NCBI GenBank assembly: GCA_938039795.1
Contig: CALHWU010000211.1
Location: 1 to 24,926, forward strand
Length of the DNA stretch: 24,926 bases
Direction: 5' to 3'
Source of the DNA: an uncultured Muribaculaceae bacterium
GTDB lineage: Bacteria; Bacteroidota; Bacteroidia; Bacteroidales; Muribaculaceae
Below are positions 15,066 through 23,747 of this stretch, one piece after another. The position numbers and the translations under genes are program-made. The notes under the pieces are model-generated. The model saw nothing but the letters and a program-made list of their open reading frames with translations, made no database searches and was not told the origin of the DNA. Every line of letters starts with the position of its first letter. The first letter of the stretch is position 1.

Positions 15066-18000
15066 GATGTACTTTATTTTCGTTTTTACGGTAGATAAGC
15101 CAGTAGACGAGAGGTATCAGGAAGATACTGATCAGAGTGCCTACGACCATCGATCCTATCATCGCTATGGCCAGAGGCTGCTGGAGCTCTGAACCCATGT
15201 CGTGAGTGAACAGTGTGGGCACCATGGCGAAGATCGTTGTCAGCGAGGTCATGATGATCGGGCGCAGACGCCGCAGTCCGGCCGTGTGGATCGCTTCGGT
15301 CAGAGGCATGCCGGCTTTGCGCAGCTCGTTGATGGCGTCGAGTTTCAATATCGAGTCGTTGACCACGATACCGCAGGTGACGATGATGCCTATGGCGCTC
15401 ATAAGGTTGAGCGAGTGGCCGAAGATCCATAGCGTCAGCAGGGCGAACGCCACATCGAGAGGTATCTCCAGAAGCACTATCAGCGGCTGTACGAAGCTCT
15501 CGAACTGCGCGCAGAGGATGAAGTACATCAGCAGTATCGAGATCGCCAGTATCACCATCATCTCGCGCATCATCTTGGCGTTGGAGAAGAAACTGCCAGA
15601 GAATTCCGTCTCCCACATGTCGGAGCGGTTGACGGCGGCGCGTATCTCTTTTATGGTCTGTTCCGGAGCCGGTATGTCATAATAGTTGAGAGGCACATAT
15701 TCGCCGTTTTTGCCTGCGTTGATCTCCTTCAGCTCGCGGTCGCGGTGCGACTTCACCAGATATGAGAGCGGTATCTCGGCTTTGTTGCCATTCTTGTCGG
15801 GCTGCGATTCCACGATGGTGGTGGCGAGTATCTCGTCGACGCTCCTCTCGGGAGTGGTGATGCCGATCGGCAGATATTGCTGATAGGAGCGCAGGGTGGT
15901 CACGGTGTTGCCCTTGAAAGCCGTGCGGAGCACTCCCTCGACTTTCGCGTAGTCCACGTTGTAGAGCTGCAGTTTCTCCCGGTCGATCACGAGGCTGATA
16001 CGGTTGTGGAGCGCGATGCCCGAGGAGGGGATGCCGGTAGCGGTCGATATCTCGTCGTCGAGCTCAAGCAGGCTTTCGGTCTCGGTGGCTCTCGCGCGGT
16101 CGGCGGGGAATATGCGGGCCTGGAGCGTCGGCTCGTCGGATGAGAAGATCTTCTCGAAAATGTTTTCGGGCGGACTGAACGTCACCATGGCCTTCGGATA
16201 CGAGGCTTTGATGACGGAGTCGATGCGGATCTGCAGCGGAGCTACGAGCGACGGGCGCAGAGTGCGCAGATAGACCTCGCTTTCCGACGGCGTGAGCTCC
16301 GAACCGGCGTCGAGCAGGTAGTCCTGCACTCCGATGTAGGCCGAATGCATGTCGACGTCATTGTCGAGGCCGATCTGGTCGAGCAGACGGTTGACGCGGG
16401 CTGCATTCTCGTCGATATTGATGTTTTCGTTCCACTCTATGCGGGCTATCAGCTCATTCTGGTCGATCCTGGGCATGCGCTCGACAGGCAATACGTAGAA
16501 CATCACCACGCAGAGCGGTATTATCAGACATATTGCGGTGACACACACCGCCACATGGGCGAAACACCAGTCGATTATGCGTGTGTACCATTTGTCGAGC
16601 CAGTCATTGACACGCTTGGCCGTCTTTCCTTCGTGCACCGAGCGCATTGCTACGGCATGTCCGCTTCTTCGCGAGGCCTTGCGGCGGTAGACGAGCATAT
16701 AGATCACCGGAAGGAGCATTATGCCGACGATGTAGCTGACGGCCAGTCCGGCGGTGATGGAGAAGGCCTGGTCGGTGAAGATCGCTCCCGCTATGCCGCT
16801 CATGAACACCAGCGGCACGAACACGGCCACTGTGGTCAGCGACGAGCTGAGCATCGGAGTGATCATCTCGGTGGTGCCGAGATCGCACGCCCGCATCAGC
16901 GAGCGTCCTTTCTGGCGGTATTGCGTTATGTTTTCGGTGACTATCACGGAGTTGTCGATCATCATGCCCACGGCCAGTATCAGACCCGACAGAGAGATGA
17001 TGTTGAGCGACACGTGGAAGAGATAGAAGAGCAGGAACGTGATGATGATCGCCACGACTATGCTGGCGCCGATGATGATCGATGCGCGCATGTCGCCCAT
17101 GAAGAAGGCCGTCACCATAAACACCAGTATGAATCCCAGTATAAGGTTCTGTACCAGGTTGGAGATAGTATAGTCGAGCAGTTCGGTCTGGTTGCGGCTC
17201 TGCGAGAATTCGATGTCGGGGTAGAGTTTCGAGAAGTAGTCGGCCGTCTGCGACAGCGATTCCTTCATCTCATCCATGTTCTCCTCGCTCTGCTTGATGA
17301 TGGCGAGTGTGACCGCACGCTTTCCTCCGAAGTAGGAGAAACCGTTCTCGCCGTCGGGTGTCACATCCACACTGCACAGATCGCGCAGCCGCTGCATGCG
17401 GCCGTTTTTGCTAATGAATATGTCCTCAACGTCGGCTACTGTACGCAGCTGGTTGGAGATATGCACGTTGTATTCATAATAGCCGTCGCGCACGGTCATA
17501 GTGCCAGGCTCCACGTTGTTGGCTATCAGGGCGCTCTCTATGTCATCGGGCGTCACTCCGGCGAGCTGCATCTTCGTATCGTCGGGGACGATGCGCAGAT
17601 ACTGTCCCGGTATGCCGGTGACGTCGGCCATAGCAATCTCGGGCAGTTGCTCGATGCGGCGGCGCACGACATTGTCGGCCAGGTCGCACATCTGCAGGAA
17701 CCGCGTCTCGTCCGTGGGCCCATACGGGCGGTCGCTCCGCAGGGTCATGTTGAGATAAAGCACCGGGATGTCGGTGGCCGATGCCTTGATGGCTTTGGGG
17801 CGGCGTGTGTCGCGCGGCAGTGTGTTCATCGCCGCGTCGATCTTCTCGTTGACTTCGATGAAGGCGAGATCGGTATTCACGCCATAGTCAAATTCGAGCT
17901 GTATTATGGCCATCCCGTCGCGGGTCAGGCTCTTGATCTCGTTGAGGCCGCCCACCTGCAGCAGCTGGCGGCGCACGGTGGCGGTCACGTTGTTCTCAAG

Positions 18001-18168
18001 TTCGCGGGCGCCGGTGTCGTCACCCTGTATCTGCACGGTGATATGCGGTATCGCGATGCCGGGCAACAGACTCACGGGCAGCGAGAAGTATGTGACGAGA
18101 CCCACTATCACGCAGGCCAGGAAAGCCATTATTACCGCGATGGGGCGCTTGAGAAGGAAATGGACCAT
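15055..18168 (-). CDS. RND-family efflux permease 1 (AcrB/HAE1-like)
   Basis: The 1037 residues have the usual 12-span RND plan with two large periplasmic loops. Motifs include the N-terminal FLLKRPIAVIM and LLPGIAIPHITVQ, TM4 AVGMMIDNSVIVTENI with D405 (followed by Asn, where AcrB has a second Asp), GTTEMITPMLSSSLTTVAVFVPLVFM after it, and GIVVNDSILKLDAINELRKAG in the TM10-11 region. These are typical of Bacteroidetes and clostridial HAE1-type pumps. It is encoded 16 nt after propeller lipoprotein 1, and its last codons overlap the small lipoprotein gene. It should form a trimer in the inner membrane, with the adaptor at 19372-20457 and the TolC protein. The substrate cannot be read from sequence. 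Confidence 0.94.
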   Translation of the reverse strand: MVHFLLKRPIAVIMAFLACVIVGLVTYFSLPVSLLPGIAIPHITVQIQGDDTGARELENNVTATVRRQLLQVGGLNEIKSLTRDGMAIIQLEFDYGVNTDLAFIEVNEKIDAAMNTLPRDTRRPKAIKASATDIPVLYLNMTLRSDRPYGPTDETRFLQMCDLADNVVRRRIEQLPEIAMADVTGIPGQYLRIVPDDTKMQLAGVTPDDIESALIANNVEPGTMTVRDGYYEYNVHISNQLRTVADVEDIFISKNGRMQRLRDLCSVDVTPDGENGFSYFGGKRAVTLAIIKQSEENMDEMKESLSQTADYFSKLYPDIEFSQSRNQTELLDYTISNLVQNLILGFILVFMVTAFFMGDMRASIIIGASIVVAIIITFLLFYLFHVSLNIISLSGLILAVGMMIDNSVIVTENITQYRQKGRSLMRACDLGTTEMITPMLSSSLTTVAVFVPLVFMSGIAGAIFTDQAFSITAGLAVSYIVGIMLLPVIYMLVYRRKASRRSGHAVAMRSVHEGKTAKRVNDWLDKWYTRIIDWCFAHVAVCVTAICLIIPLCVVMFYVLPVERMPRIDQNELIARIEWNENINIDENAARVNRLLDQIGLDNDVDMHSAYIGVQDYLLDAGSELTPSESEVYLRTLRPSLVAPLQIRIDSVIKASYPKAMVTFSPPENIFEKIFSSDEPTLQARIFPADRARATETESLLELDDEISTATGIPSSGIALHNRISLVIDREKLQLYNVDYAKVEGVLRTAFKGNTVTTLRSYQQYLPIGITTPERSVDEILATTIVESQPDKNGNKAEIPLSYLVKSHRDRELKEINAGKNGEYVPLNYYDIPAPEQTIKEIRAAVNRSDMWETEFSGSFFSNAKMMREMMVILAISILLMYFILCAQFESFVQPLIVLLEIPLDVAFALLTLWIFGHSLNLMSAIGIIVTCGIVVNDSILKLDAINELRKAGMPLTEAIHTAGLRRLRPIIMTSLTTIFAMVPTLFTHDMGSELQQPLAIAMIGSMVVGTLISIFLIPLVYWLIYRKNENKVHHAA

Positions 18169-18184
18169 ATACAGTTGTCAGATG

Positions 18185-19348
18185 TCAGTCGTCAATGGAA
18201 ATTTTAAGTATCACCGGGTTGACCTCGTCGTTGCCGGTCGCCTCGGCTATGCTTTCGGCCGGGATCATCACATAGAAATCCTCCGAATCCTGATAGTCAA
18301 TCGGCCACCCCGTAACGGTATGCCCGTCGATCTCTAACGGGAGCCCCATGCGGAGCATCACGTCTTCGTTTCTCGGCCTCTCCATTCTATAGACGAGCGA
18401 GCCGTCGCGAAGATCATAGATGTCATAGCGGTTGATCTCCTCGCCCGGCTTATAGTATGAAAGAAAGGCATAGCGGTTGTTGAATATCGGATAAAGCGGT
18501 GTCAGGTGTGTTTCCTCCACGCGGTCTCTCTCCTCCATGGTGTTGACAGTGCTCCAGTCATATCCGTATTTGCCGATATGCATTGCTATTGCGGGGGCCA
18601 GTCTGTGGGTATCGCAGTCATAGCGCCAGATGGTGTCGCGGTCATTTACGTAATTATTGTCCATGCAGTTCATTATGATATCCATGAAGCCGCCACCCCT
18701 CATCATCATGCGCTTGTCGTGGAGTTGGGTCTCTGCCAGCAGCTTCCAGTCGGAGTCATATTCCCGGATGATCTTGTCGGCTATCTTGTGGAAACCGCCT
18801 TCCATCGAATACGAGGGGTTGAAGGCTAACCATCCGCCGCCCGGAGTAGGAGCAATGACGTTGATAGAATCGTTGACGGTTTTCCTGACGAGCCGTCCGG
18901 CATTGTCATACTGCATGATGTTGTAGCGTCCGACGTTGCTGTCGTGGACGGTCCATAGGCCGTCGGCCGGGGTGAAATAGGTTTCGTAGCTGTATTGATA
19001 TTCTTCCGGTCCGGCTCCGTAGCGGGTGAATGTCTCGAGCAGTTTGCCGTCGGGCCATGCGAATGTGCTGAGATATGACTCCGGGTGCATGTAGCTGAAT
19101 TCCATCATGTAGGCCTTGCCGTCGGCCACGGCGCAGAGTCTGGGAGCGTTATACATCGTGCTGTCGGTGAATTCCGGCGTGAATTTCTCCTTGATTTTGA
19201 TTTTGTGGGTGATATTGTCAATGGCGGGTTCGTCGAAATACCGCTCGATCTCTATGTTATGTATCGTGTCGGTGTCGTTTTTCGAGCCGCCACATGACCA
19301 GAGCGCTGTGGCCGCCACGACTCCGGCCAGCATATAATGAAGTTTCAT
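18185..19348 (-). CDS. 6-bladed beta-propeller lipoprotein (BF3164/TolB-like type), copy 1
   Basis: The 387-residue lipoprotein has a good lipobox (LWSCGG, C19). It carries PEFTDSTM (58-65), GAGPEEY (111-117), strands spaced as in a propeller, and the C-terminal DEVNPVILKISIDD, matching its paralogue at 12077-13234 at all three points. A Met/Gly-rich loop (KRMMMRGGGFMD, about 213-224) is specific to this copy. It is encoded between the adaptor and permease 1 (gaps of 23 and 16 nt), which is unusual, because adaptor and permease genes normally adjoin. It may sense or bind a ligand for the pump, or protect it; this is inference from position only. Confidence 0.83.
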   Translation of the reverse strand: MKLHYMLAGVVAATALWSCGGSKNDTDTIHNIEIERYFDEPAIDNITHKIKIKEKFTPEFTDSTMYNAPRLCAVADGKAYMMEFSYMHPESYLSTFAWPDGKLLETFTRYGAGPEEYQYSYETYFTPADGLWTVHDSNVGRYNIMQYDNAGRLVRKTVNDSINVIAPTPGGGWLAFNPSYSMEGGFHKIADKIIREYDSDWKLLAETQLHDKRMMMRGGGFMDIIMNCMDNNYVNDRDTIWRYDCDTHRLAPAIAMHIGKYGYDWSTVNTMEERDRVEETHLTPLYPIFNNRYAFLSYYKPGEEINRYDIYDLRDGSLVYRMERPRNEDVMLRMGLPLEIDGHTVTGWPIDYQDSEDFYVMIPAESIAEATGNDEVNPVILKISIDD

Positions 19349-19371
19349 ATCTGCAGGTTTATGTGATCGGT

Positions 19372-20457
19372 TTACTTATCGTCGTTGACCACAGTGACGG
19401 GCGACTCATGAGCCAGATTGACGTTGCCGTCGTAGATCACCTCCATCCCTTCGGTCAGACCGTCGGTGATTATGTACTCGCTCATGTTCTCGAGGCCGGT
19501 GGTAACGTAGTTCCACATCGCTTTGCCGTTTTCGTGGGTGAACACCACCTGCTTGCCCGTGCGGAGCACTACCGCGGTCTTCGGCACGACCAGCGCGTTC
19601 TCAAGATCGCGCTTCACGCTCACCTTCACGTTCATGCCGTCAAACAGGCCGGAGCCGCTGACAGAGGCGCGCACCGTCACCAGGCCGTCTTCGTTGACCA
19701 CAGGGTTGATTTCACTCACAGTGCCGTCGGATGTCTCGCCTGTGGAGAATGAGGTGACGGTCACTTTGTCGCCCGGACGTATCACCGACAGTTCGCTCTC
19801 AAGGATCTTGAACTCCACGTCCATCCCCCCTGAGGCCACTATGCGGCAGAACGGCTTGGAATTGTCGGGGCGGTTGTGGACTTTCTGGAAAAGATTGGCC
19901 ACAACGCCGTCGAACGGTGCTGTCAGCGTCGCGTTATCTATGTCGCGCCGGGTCTGCTGCAGTACGGTCTCGGCCTGGTCGAGTCCGCTGCGGAGCCGTG
20001 CGAGTTTCATCACCTCGGCCGGCACTTCGCCCGGTTTCTCCGGGTCATATCCCTGTCCGATCAATACGTCGGCGAGTTCCAGACGCGCTTTCTCAAGGTC
20101 GTTGAGATTCTGCTTGAGCGTGTTTTCAAGCTTGAATTTATCAAGAGAGGCTATGGCCTGACCCTTTTTGACATGCTGTCCGTTCTTGACAAGAATCCTG
20201 TCGATGACGGCGTCGGAGGCGCTGAAGTTGAGGTCGGCAAAATCATGGGCGCTGACTTTGCCGTTGCTCATAGTTTCGTGGCTGAACATTTTCGGAGCAA
20301 GCTTCACGGTCTTGACCTCGGCTATTTTGGAGGGGAGGACGGTGGCTACGCTGTCGGTATCGCTGTGGTCGCTGTCGGATGAGCTGCCACAAGAAGTAAG
20401 GCCTGCGCTTAATATTACAGAAGCTATAAGTCCTGCGACTGATGTCAGATTTTTCAT
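19372..20457 (-). CDS. RND efflux periplasmic adaptor (membrane-fusion protein), lipoprotein
   Basis: The 361-residue protein starts with a lipoprotein signal (GLTSCGSS, C23) and a Ser/Asp-rich linker. Then come the lipoyl (barrel-sandwich) half-motif RILVKNGQHVKKGQAIASLD (about 88-107), a helical hairpin (about 110-170), the second lipoyl half (ATLTAPFDGVVANLF), and the beta-barrel and membrane-proximal domains (GDKVTVTSFSTGETSDGTV onward). This is the HlyD/AcrA adaptor plan at normal length. It would bridge the RND permeases and the TolC channel. It is the first gene of the seven-gene efflux operon and the only adaptor in it, although two permeases follow. The 213 nt before it hold no perfect promoter consensus. 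Confidence 0.93.
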   Translation of the reverse strand: MKNLTSVAGLIASVILSAGLTSCGSSSDSDHSDTDSVATVLPSKIAEVKTVKLAPKMFSHETMSNGKVSAHDFADLNFSASDAVIDRILVKNGQHVKKGQAIASLDKFKLENTLKQNLNDLEKARLELADVLIGQGYDPEKPGEVPAEVMKLARLRSGLDQAETVLQQTRRDIDNATLTAPFDGVVANLFQKVHNRPDNSKPFCRIVASGGMDVEFKILESELSVIRPGDKVTVTSFSTGETSDGTVSEINPVVNEDGLVTVRASVSGSGLFDGMNVKVSVKRDLENALVVPKTAVVLRTGKQVVFTHENGKAMWNYVTTGLENMSEYIITDGLTEGMEVIYDGNVNLAHESPVTVVNDDK

Positions 20458-20670
20458 TGCAAACTATGTTCAGTATGGTATTCTTAATAATTGACGGTAA
20501 AAGTAGGGAAAATGCTACATCGTTTTATCCGTTTTAGTGTAATTTAACAAAAGTTTCCTTGAATGACACTGCTTTTGACCCTTGGATGCTGTAAAAGCGG
20601 GCAATGGAGCGGTCTTTTTCAAAAGCGATCCACGGCCCGCGTAGTGCGGTCCATGATCCTGAACGGATCT
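20458..20670 (-). other. Intergenic region between tyrA-type gene and efflux operon
   Basis: These 213 nt separate the aromatic operon from the efflux operon. The half nearest the adaptor gene is AT-rich and presumably holds the efflux promoter. The best -7-like match I see is TACTTTTA (about 50 nt before the ATG), which misses the last consensus base and has no TTG at the right distance. No operator-like palindrome or reading frame stands out. Hairpins near the tyrA end are listed separately. Confidence 0.4.
20634..20669 (-). terminator. Tandem hairpins after the prephenate dehydrogenase gene, possible terminator
   Basis: Directly after the stop codon the minus strand has GATCC-GTTCA-GGATC (20655-20669), a perfect 5-bp stem. 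A stronger GGACCGC-ACTAC-GCGGGCC stem (20634-20652) follows, with one mismatch. No strong U-tract follows; only four T occur about 8-10 nt downstream. The hairpins may end or stabilise the aromatic operon mRNA, but an intrinsic terminator is not proven. Confidence 0.35.
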
Positions 20671-21444
20671 TTATTTGAGATTCTGACGAGCCTGTTCGAG
20701 ATAGGCTTTCATGGCGTCGGAATCGTGTCGTTCCACGATGTCTTTCAGCATGGCCAGCCGCTCTACGATCTGCTCAAGCTGCGACGGAGTGTTGGGATTG
20801 AACAGGATCTCGCTCAACAGATAGTCGTCCTCCGACATCAGGCCGCGGGCTATCGCCATATGGCGCTTGAATGTGGTGCCGGGCGCGTCCTGATGCTTCA
20901 TGACCGAGGCGAAGACGAGGGTCGACGCAAATGGTATAGAGAGCGAGTAGGCGATCGTACGGTCATGCTCCTCGAATGTGTACTCCTCGATATGCAGTCC
21001 GAGCTGTCCGTATAGATCCTTGAAGAACACACGGCCGAGGTGGTCGCCTTCGCTGATGATGATCGCGTTCTCATTGGCGAGATTGCTGAGCGATGCGAAC
21101 GTGGGGCCGAACATCGGGTGGGTGGATACGAACGGATGGCCGCACGTCGCGTAAAAATCCGGCAGACCGGTCTTCACCGACGAGATATCCGACAGTATGC
21201 AGGTCGGATCGAGGTGTGGTAGGACGGCTTTGAAGGCGTCAAGCGTGTATTTCACCGTTGCCGCGTTGATCACCATTTCGGGGTGGAAGCTGTCGATCTC
21301 GTCGAGATTCTGGAAACGCTGGGCGTTGTAGGTGAAGCGCAGGCGCTTCGGGTCGGGATCGTAGACCGCAACTTCGTGGGTGAACGAGAGCAGGTCGCTG
21401 AAAAACGATCCCATCTTGCCTGCTCCCATTATGAGTATTCTCAT
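20671..21444 (-). CDS. tyrA: Prephenate dehydrogenase (tyrosine branch)
   Basis: This 257-residue cytosolic enzyme oxidises and decarboxylates prephenate to 4-hydroxyphenylpyruvate. The Rossmann start MRILIMGAGKMGSFF contains GxGxxG (G7, G9, G12). Asp30, near the end of strand 2 (VYDPD), suggests NAD+ preference (inference). DISSVK (86-91) and FVSTHPMFGP with the catalytic His109 are the standard TyrA landmarks. There is no ACT or chorismate mutase domain; the mutase is fused to DAHP synthase in the gene just upstream, 6 nt away. It is the last gene of the attenuator-controlled aromatic operon. Confidence 0.93.
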   Translation of the reverse strand: MRILIMGAGKMGSFFSDLLSFTHEVAVYDPDPKRLRFTYNAQRFQNLDEIDSFHPEMVINAATVKYTLDAFKAVLPHLDPTCILSDISSVKTGLPDFYATCGHPFVSTHPMFGPTFASLSNLANENAIIISEGDHLGRVFFKDLYGQLGLHIEEYTFEEHDRTIAYSLSIPFASTLVFASVMKHQDAPGTTFKRHMAIARGLMSEDDYLLSEILFNPNTPSQLEQIVERLAMLKDIVERHDSDAMKAYLEQARQNLK

Positions 21445-21450
21445 GGCGGG

Positions 21451-22533
21451 TCAGCGTGCGCGGTCGTTCAACACCTCTATCTGCTGTCGCACCGACTCGT
21501 CGTGGATGGCGAGAAGGATGGTGCGCATGAAGTTTTCGTCCATGCCCATTTCCTGGCCGAGTTTCACGCGTGTGCGGATGACGTCGTTGTAGCGTCCGGC
21601 CTGTACTACGGGCATGCGGTGCTCCTTCTTGTACTGTCCGATTTCGCGCGAGACTCTCATTCGTTTCGACAGGGTTTCGAGCAGGTCGTTGTCGATCTGG
21701 TCGATCTGCTGGCGCAGAAGGGTGAGATTTTCGGTCGACTGGCGCGAGTCGCGCACCACGAGTGTGTTGAGTATGAAGTTGAGGATCTCCGGCGTCACCT
21801 GCTGCGAGGCGTCGCTCCAGGCCTTGTCGGGATCGCAATGGCTCTCGATGATAAGGCCGTTGAAGCCCATGTCGAGGGCCTGCTGCGACAGCGGGGCGAT
21901 CAGTTCGCGTTTGCCTCCGATATGGGAGGGATCGACGATGATAGGCAGCGACGGGAAGCGCAGGCGCAGTTCGGTAGGAATGTGCCACTGCGGCATGTTG
22001 CGGTAGAGATGCTTGCCGTATGTGCTGAATCCGCGGTGGATAGCTCCCAGCCGGCGTATGCCTGCATTGTAGATGCGCTGCATTGCGCCGATCCACAGCT
22101 CGATGTCGGGATTGACGGGGTTCTTCACGAGTACGGTGATGTCGGTGCGGCCCGACTCTTTAATGGTGTCGGCGATCTCCTGCATCGCGAAAGGATTGGC
22201 CGATGTGCGGGCGCCGATCCAGAGTATGTCGACTCCGGCGGCGAGTGCGTCGTTGACGTGCTGGCGGGTGGCGACCTCGGTGGCGGTGTACATGCCGGTA
22301 GTCTCCTTGACTTTTTTCAGCCATTCGAGGCCCGGGGCTCCTACGCCTTCGAATCCGCCCGGTTTTGTGCGGGGTTTCCATATTCCGGCGCGGAATATTC
22401 TGATGCCGTTGGCGGCGAGTTCGCTGGCTGTGCACAGCACCTGTTCTTCGGTTTCGGCGCTGCATGGGCCGGCTATGACGAGGGGACGCTCAGGATCAAT
22501 GCCCTCGAAGGTGATGGGTTGCAGATCTTCCAT
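21451..22533 (-). CDS. Bifunctional DAHP synthase / chorismate mutase
   Basis: The 360-residue fusion has an N-terminal type I DAHP synthase of the AroF/AroQ-linked subfamily: IAGPCSAET (20-28), FRAGIWKPRTKPGGFEG (47-63), TEVAT (85-89), IGARTSAN (106-113), KNPVNPD (137-143), the GAIHRGFSTYG region (163-173) and DPSHIGGKRELI (201-212). From about 266 there is an AroQ-type chorismate mutase helix bundle with the key basic residues R274, R291 and K302 in the usual spacing (LLRQQID, SKRMRVSREIGQYKKEH). One protein thus performs the first shikimate step and the branch step from chorismate to prephenate. Fused mutase domains often confer feedback inhibition by prephenate (family knowledge). Confidence 0.95.
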   Translation of the reverse strand: MEDLQPITFEGIDPERPLVIAGPCSAETEEQVLCTASELAANGIRIFRAGIWKPRTKPGGFEGVGAPGLEWLKKVKETTGMYTATEVATRQHVNDALAAGVDILWIGARTSANPFAMQEIADTIKESGRTDITVLVKNPVNPDIELWIGAMQRIYNAGIRRLGAIHRGFSTYGKHLYRNMPQWHIPTELRLRFPSLPIIVDPSHIGGKRELIAPLSQQALDMGFNGLIIESHCDPDKAWSDASQQVTPEILNFILNTLVVRDSRQSTENLTLLRQQIDQIDNDLLETLSKRMRVSREIGQYKKEHRMPVVQAGRYNDVIRTRVKLGQEMGMDENFMRTILLAIHDESVRQQIEVLNDRAR

Positions 22534-22563
22534 TGTTTTGTTACTGACGTTGATGTTGTTGAA

Positions 22564-23742
22564 TTATTTGTTGTTTATTTGTGATTTTCTTATTCTGTCG
22601 AGGGCCTCGCACATTTTCTCTTCGGTGGCGCAGAGCGATATGCGTATGTAGCGGTCGCCGTTGCTGCCGAATATGAATCCGGGGGTGACAAACACGCGCG
22701 CCTCGTAGAGGGCGCGGTCGGCCACGGCCTCGCTTCCGCTCTCGCTGTCGGCTATCCGGCCCCAGAGGAAGAGGCCTCGCTGGGAGGGGTCGAACGTGCA
22801 TCCGAGCGCGGTCATGATCTCTTCGGCGATTTCGCGGCGCCGTGCGTAGGTGGCGTTGACGCTCCTGTACCAGTCGGCGTCGGCCGCGAGTCCTTTGGTG
22901 GCGGCGAGCATCATCGGGCGGAACTGTCCGCTGTCGATATTCGACTTCACTTTCAGTATCCATTCGATCATGGTCGGGTTGGATGCAAGCATGCCCATAC
23001 GCCATCCGGCCATGTTGTGGCTCTTGCTCATGGAGTTGAGCTCAATGGCCACATCCTTGGCTCCCTCAACCTGCAGAAGGCTCATGGGCTTTTCGTTGAG
23101 GATGAAGCTGTAGGGGTTGTCGTGGGCTATGACTATGCCGTGGCGACGGCCGAAGTCGACAAGCCGCTCGAACAGTTCCATCGTGGCCGGGGTGCCGGTA
23201 GGCATATGGGGATAGTTGACCCACATAAGCTTTATGCGGTCGAGCGGCATTTTTTCGAGCTGGCCGAAGTCGGGATACCAGCCGTTCTTTTCTGTGAGGT
23301 CATAGTGGAATACATCGGCCTGGGCCAGACGGCTGACTGAGGTGTAGGTGGGGTAGCCGGGATTCGGCACGAGCACGCCGTCGCCGGGGTTGAGCAGTGC
23401 GAGCGATATGTGCAGTATTCCCTCCTTGCTGCCGATGAGCGGGAGTATCTCATTGTCGGGGTTCAGGTCGACGCCATACCACCGGCGGTAGAAGCCGGCA
23501 TAGGCCTTGCGCAGTTCCGGCAGCCCGGTATAGGACTGATAGCTGTGGTTCCCCTCCTTGCGGGCCTCGTCGCAGAGGGTGTCGATCACTTCGTCGGCCG
23601 GCATCCGGTCGGGGCCTCCGATGCCGAGTGAAATAATGTCGCGCCCCTCGGCATTGAGACGGGCTACTTCGCGCAGTTTCTTGGAAAAATAGTACTCTTT
23701 GACCTCGCTCACTCTTGTGGCGGGCTTTATCTCTTTTGTCAT
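22564..23742 (-). CDS. PLP-dependent aminotransferase of the aromatic operon
   Basis: This fold-type I aminotransferase should act on phenylpyruvate and 4-hydroxyphenylpyruvate, given its place between the dehydratase and dehydrogenase genes. I start at ATG 23740-23742 (MTKEIKPATRVSEVKEYYFSKKL), giving 392 residues and a 5-nt gap after pheA. An upstream ATG at 23764-23766 would overlap pheA and add eight residues without family resemblance. Landmarks are NPGYPTY (127-133), the NYPHMPTG loop (177-184), DNPYSF and the PLP lysine K240 in SMSKSHNMAGWR. The sequence also resembles LL-diaminopimelate and aspartate aminotransferases, so substrate assignment rests on context. Confidence 0.88.
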   Translation of the reverse strand: MTKEIKPATRVSEVKEYYFSKKLREVARLNAEGRDIISLGIGGPDRMPADEVIDTLCDEARKEGNHSYQSYTGLPELRKAYAGFYRRWYGVDLNPDNEILPLIGSKEGILHISLALLNPGDGVLVPNPGYPTYTSVSRLAQADVFHYDLTEKNGWYPDFGQLEKMPLDRIKLMWVNYPHMPTGTPATMELFERLVDFGRRHGIVIAHDNPYSFILNEKPMSLLQVEGAKDVAIELNSMSKSHNMAGWRMGMLASNPTMIEWILKVKSNIDSGQFRPMMLAATKGLAADADWYRSVNATYARRREIAEEIMTALGCTFDPSQRGLFLWGRIADSESGSEAVADRALYEARVFVTPGFIFGSNGDRYIRISLCATEEKMCEALDRIRKSQINNK

Positions 23743-23747
23743 GACGG

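Noticed and set aside
16345..18207. Long plus-strand open frame (620 codons) opposite RND permease 1
   Set aside because: It is exactly antisense to a clear RND gene, is very rich in His, Asp, Gly and Val, has no recognisable domain or signal, and is the frame expected to stay open opposite a biased-codon gene.
20490..20530. Promoter candidate TACTTTTA before the efflux adaptor
   Set aside because: It misses the final G of TAnnTTTG and has no TTG at 19-21 nt upstream, so it is not called as a feature by itself.
20560..20630. GCTTTT/AAAAGC repeats between the two operons as an operator or terminator
   Set aside because: The arms are short and A/T-rich with a long loop, recur by simple composition, and lack an adjacent U-tract in the right direction.
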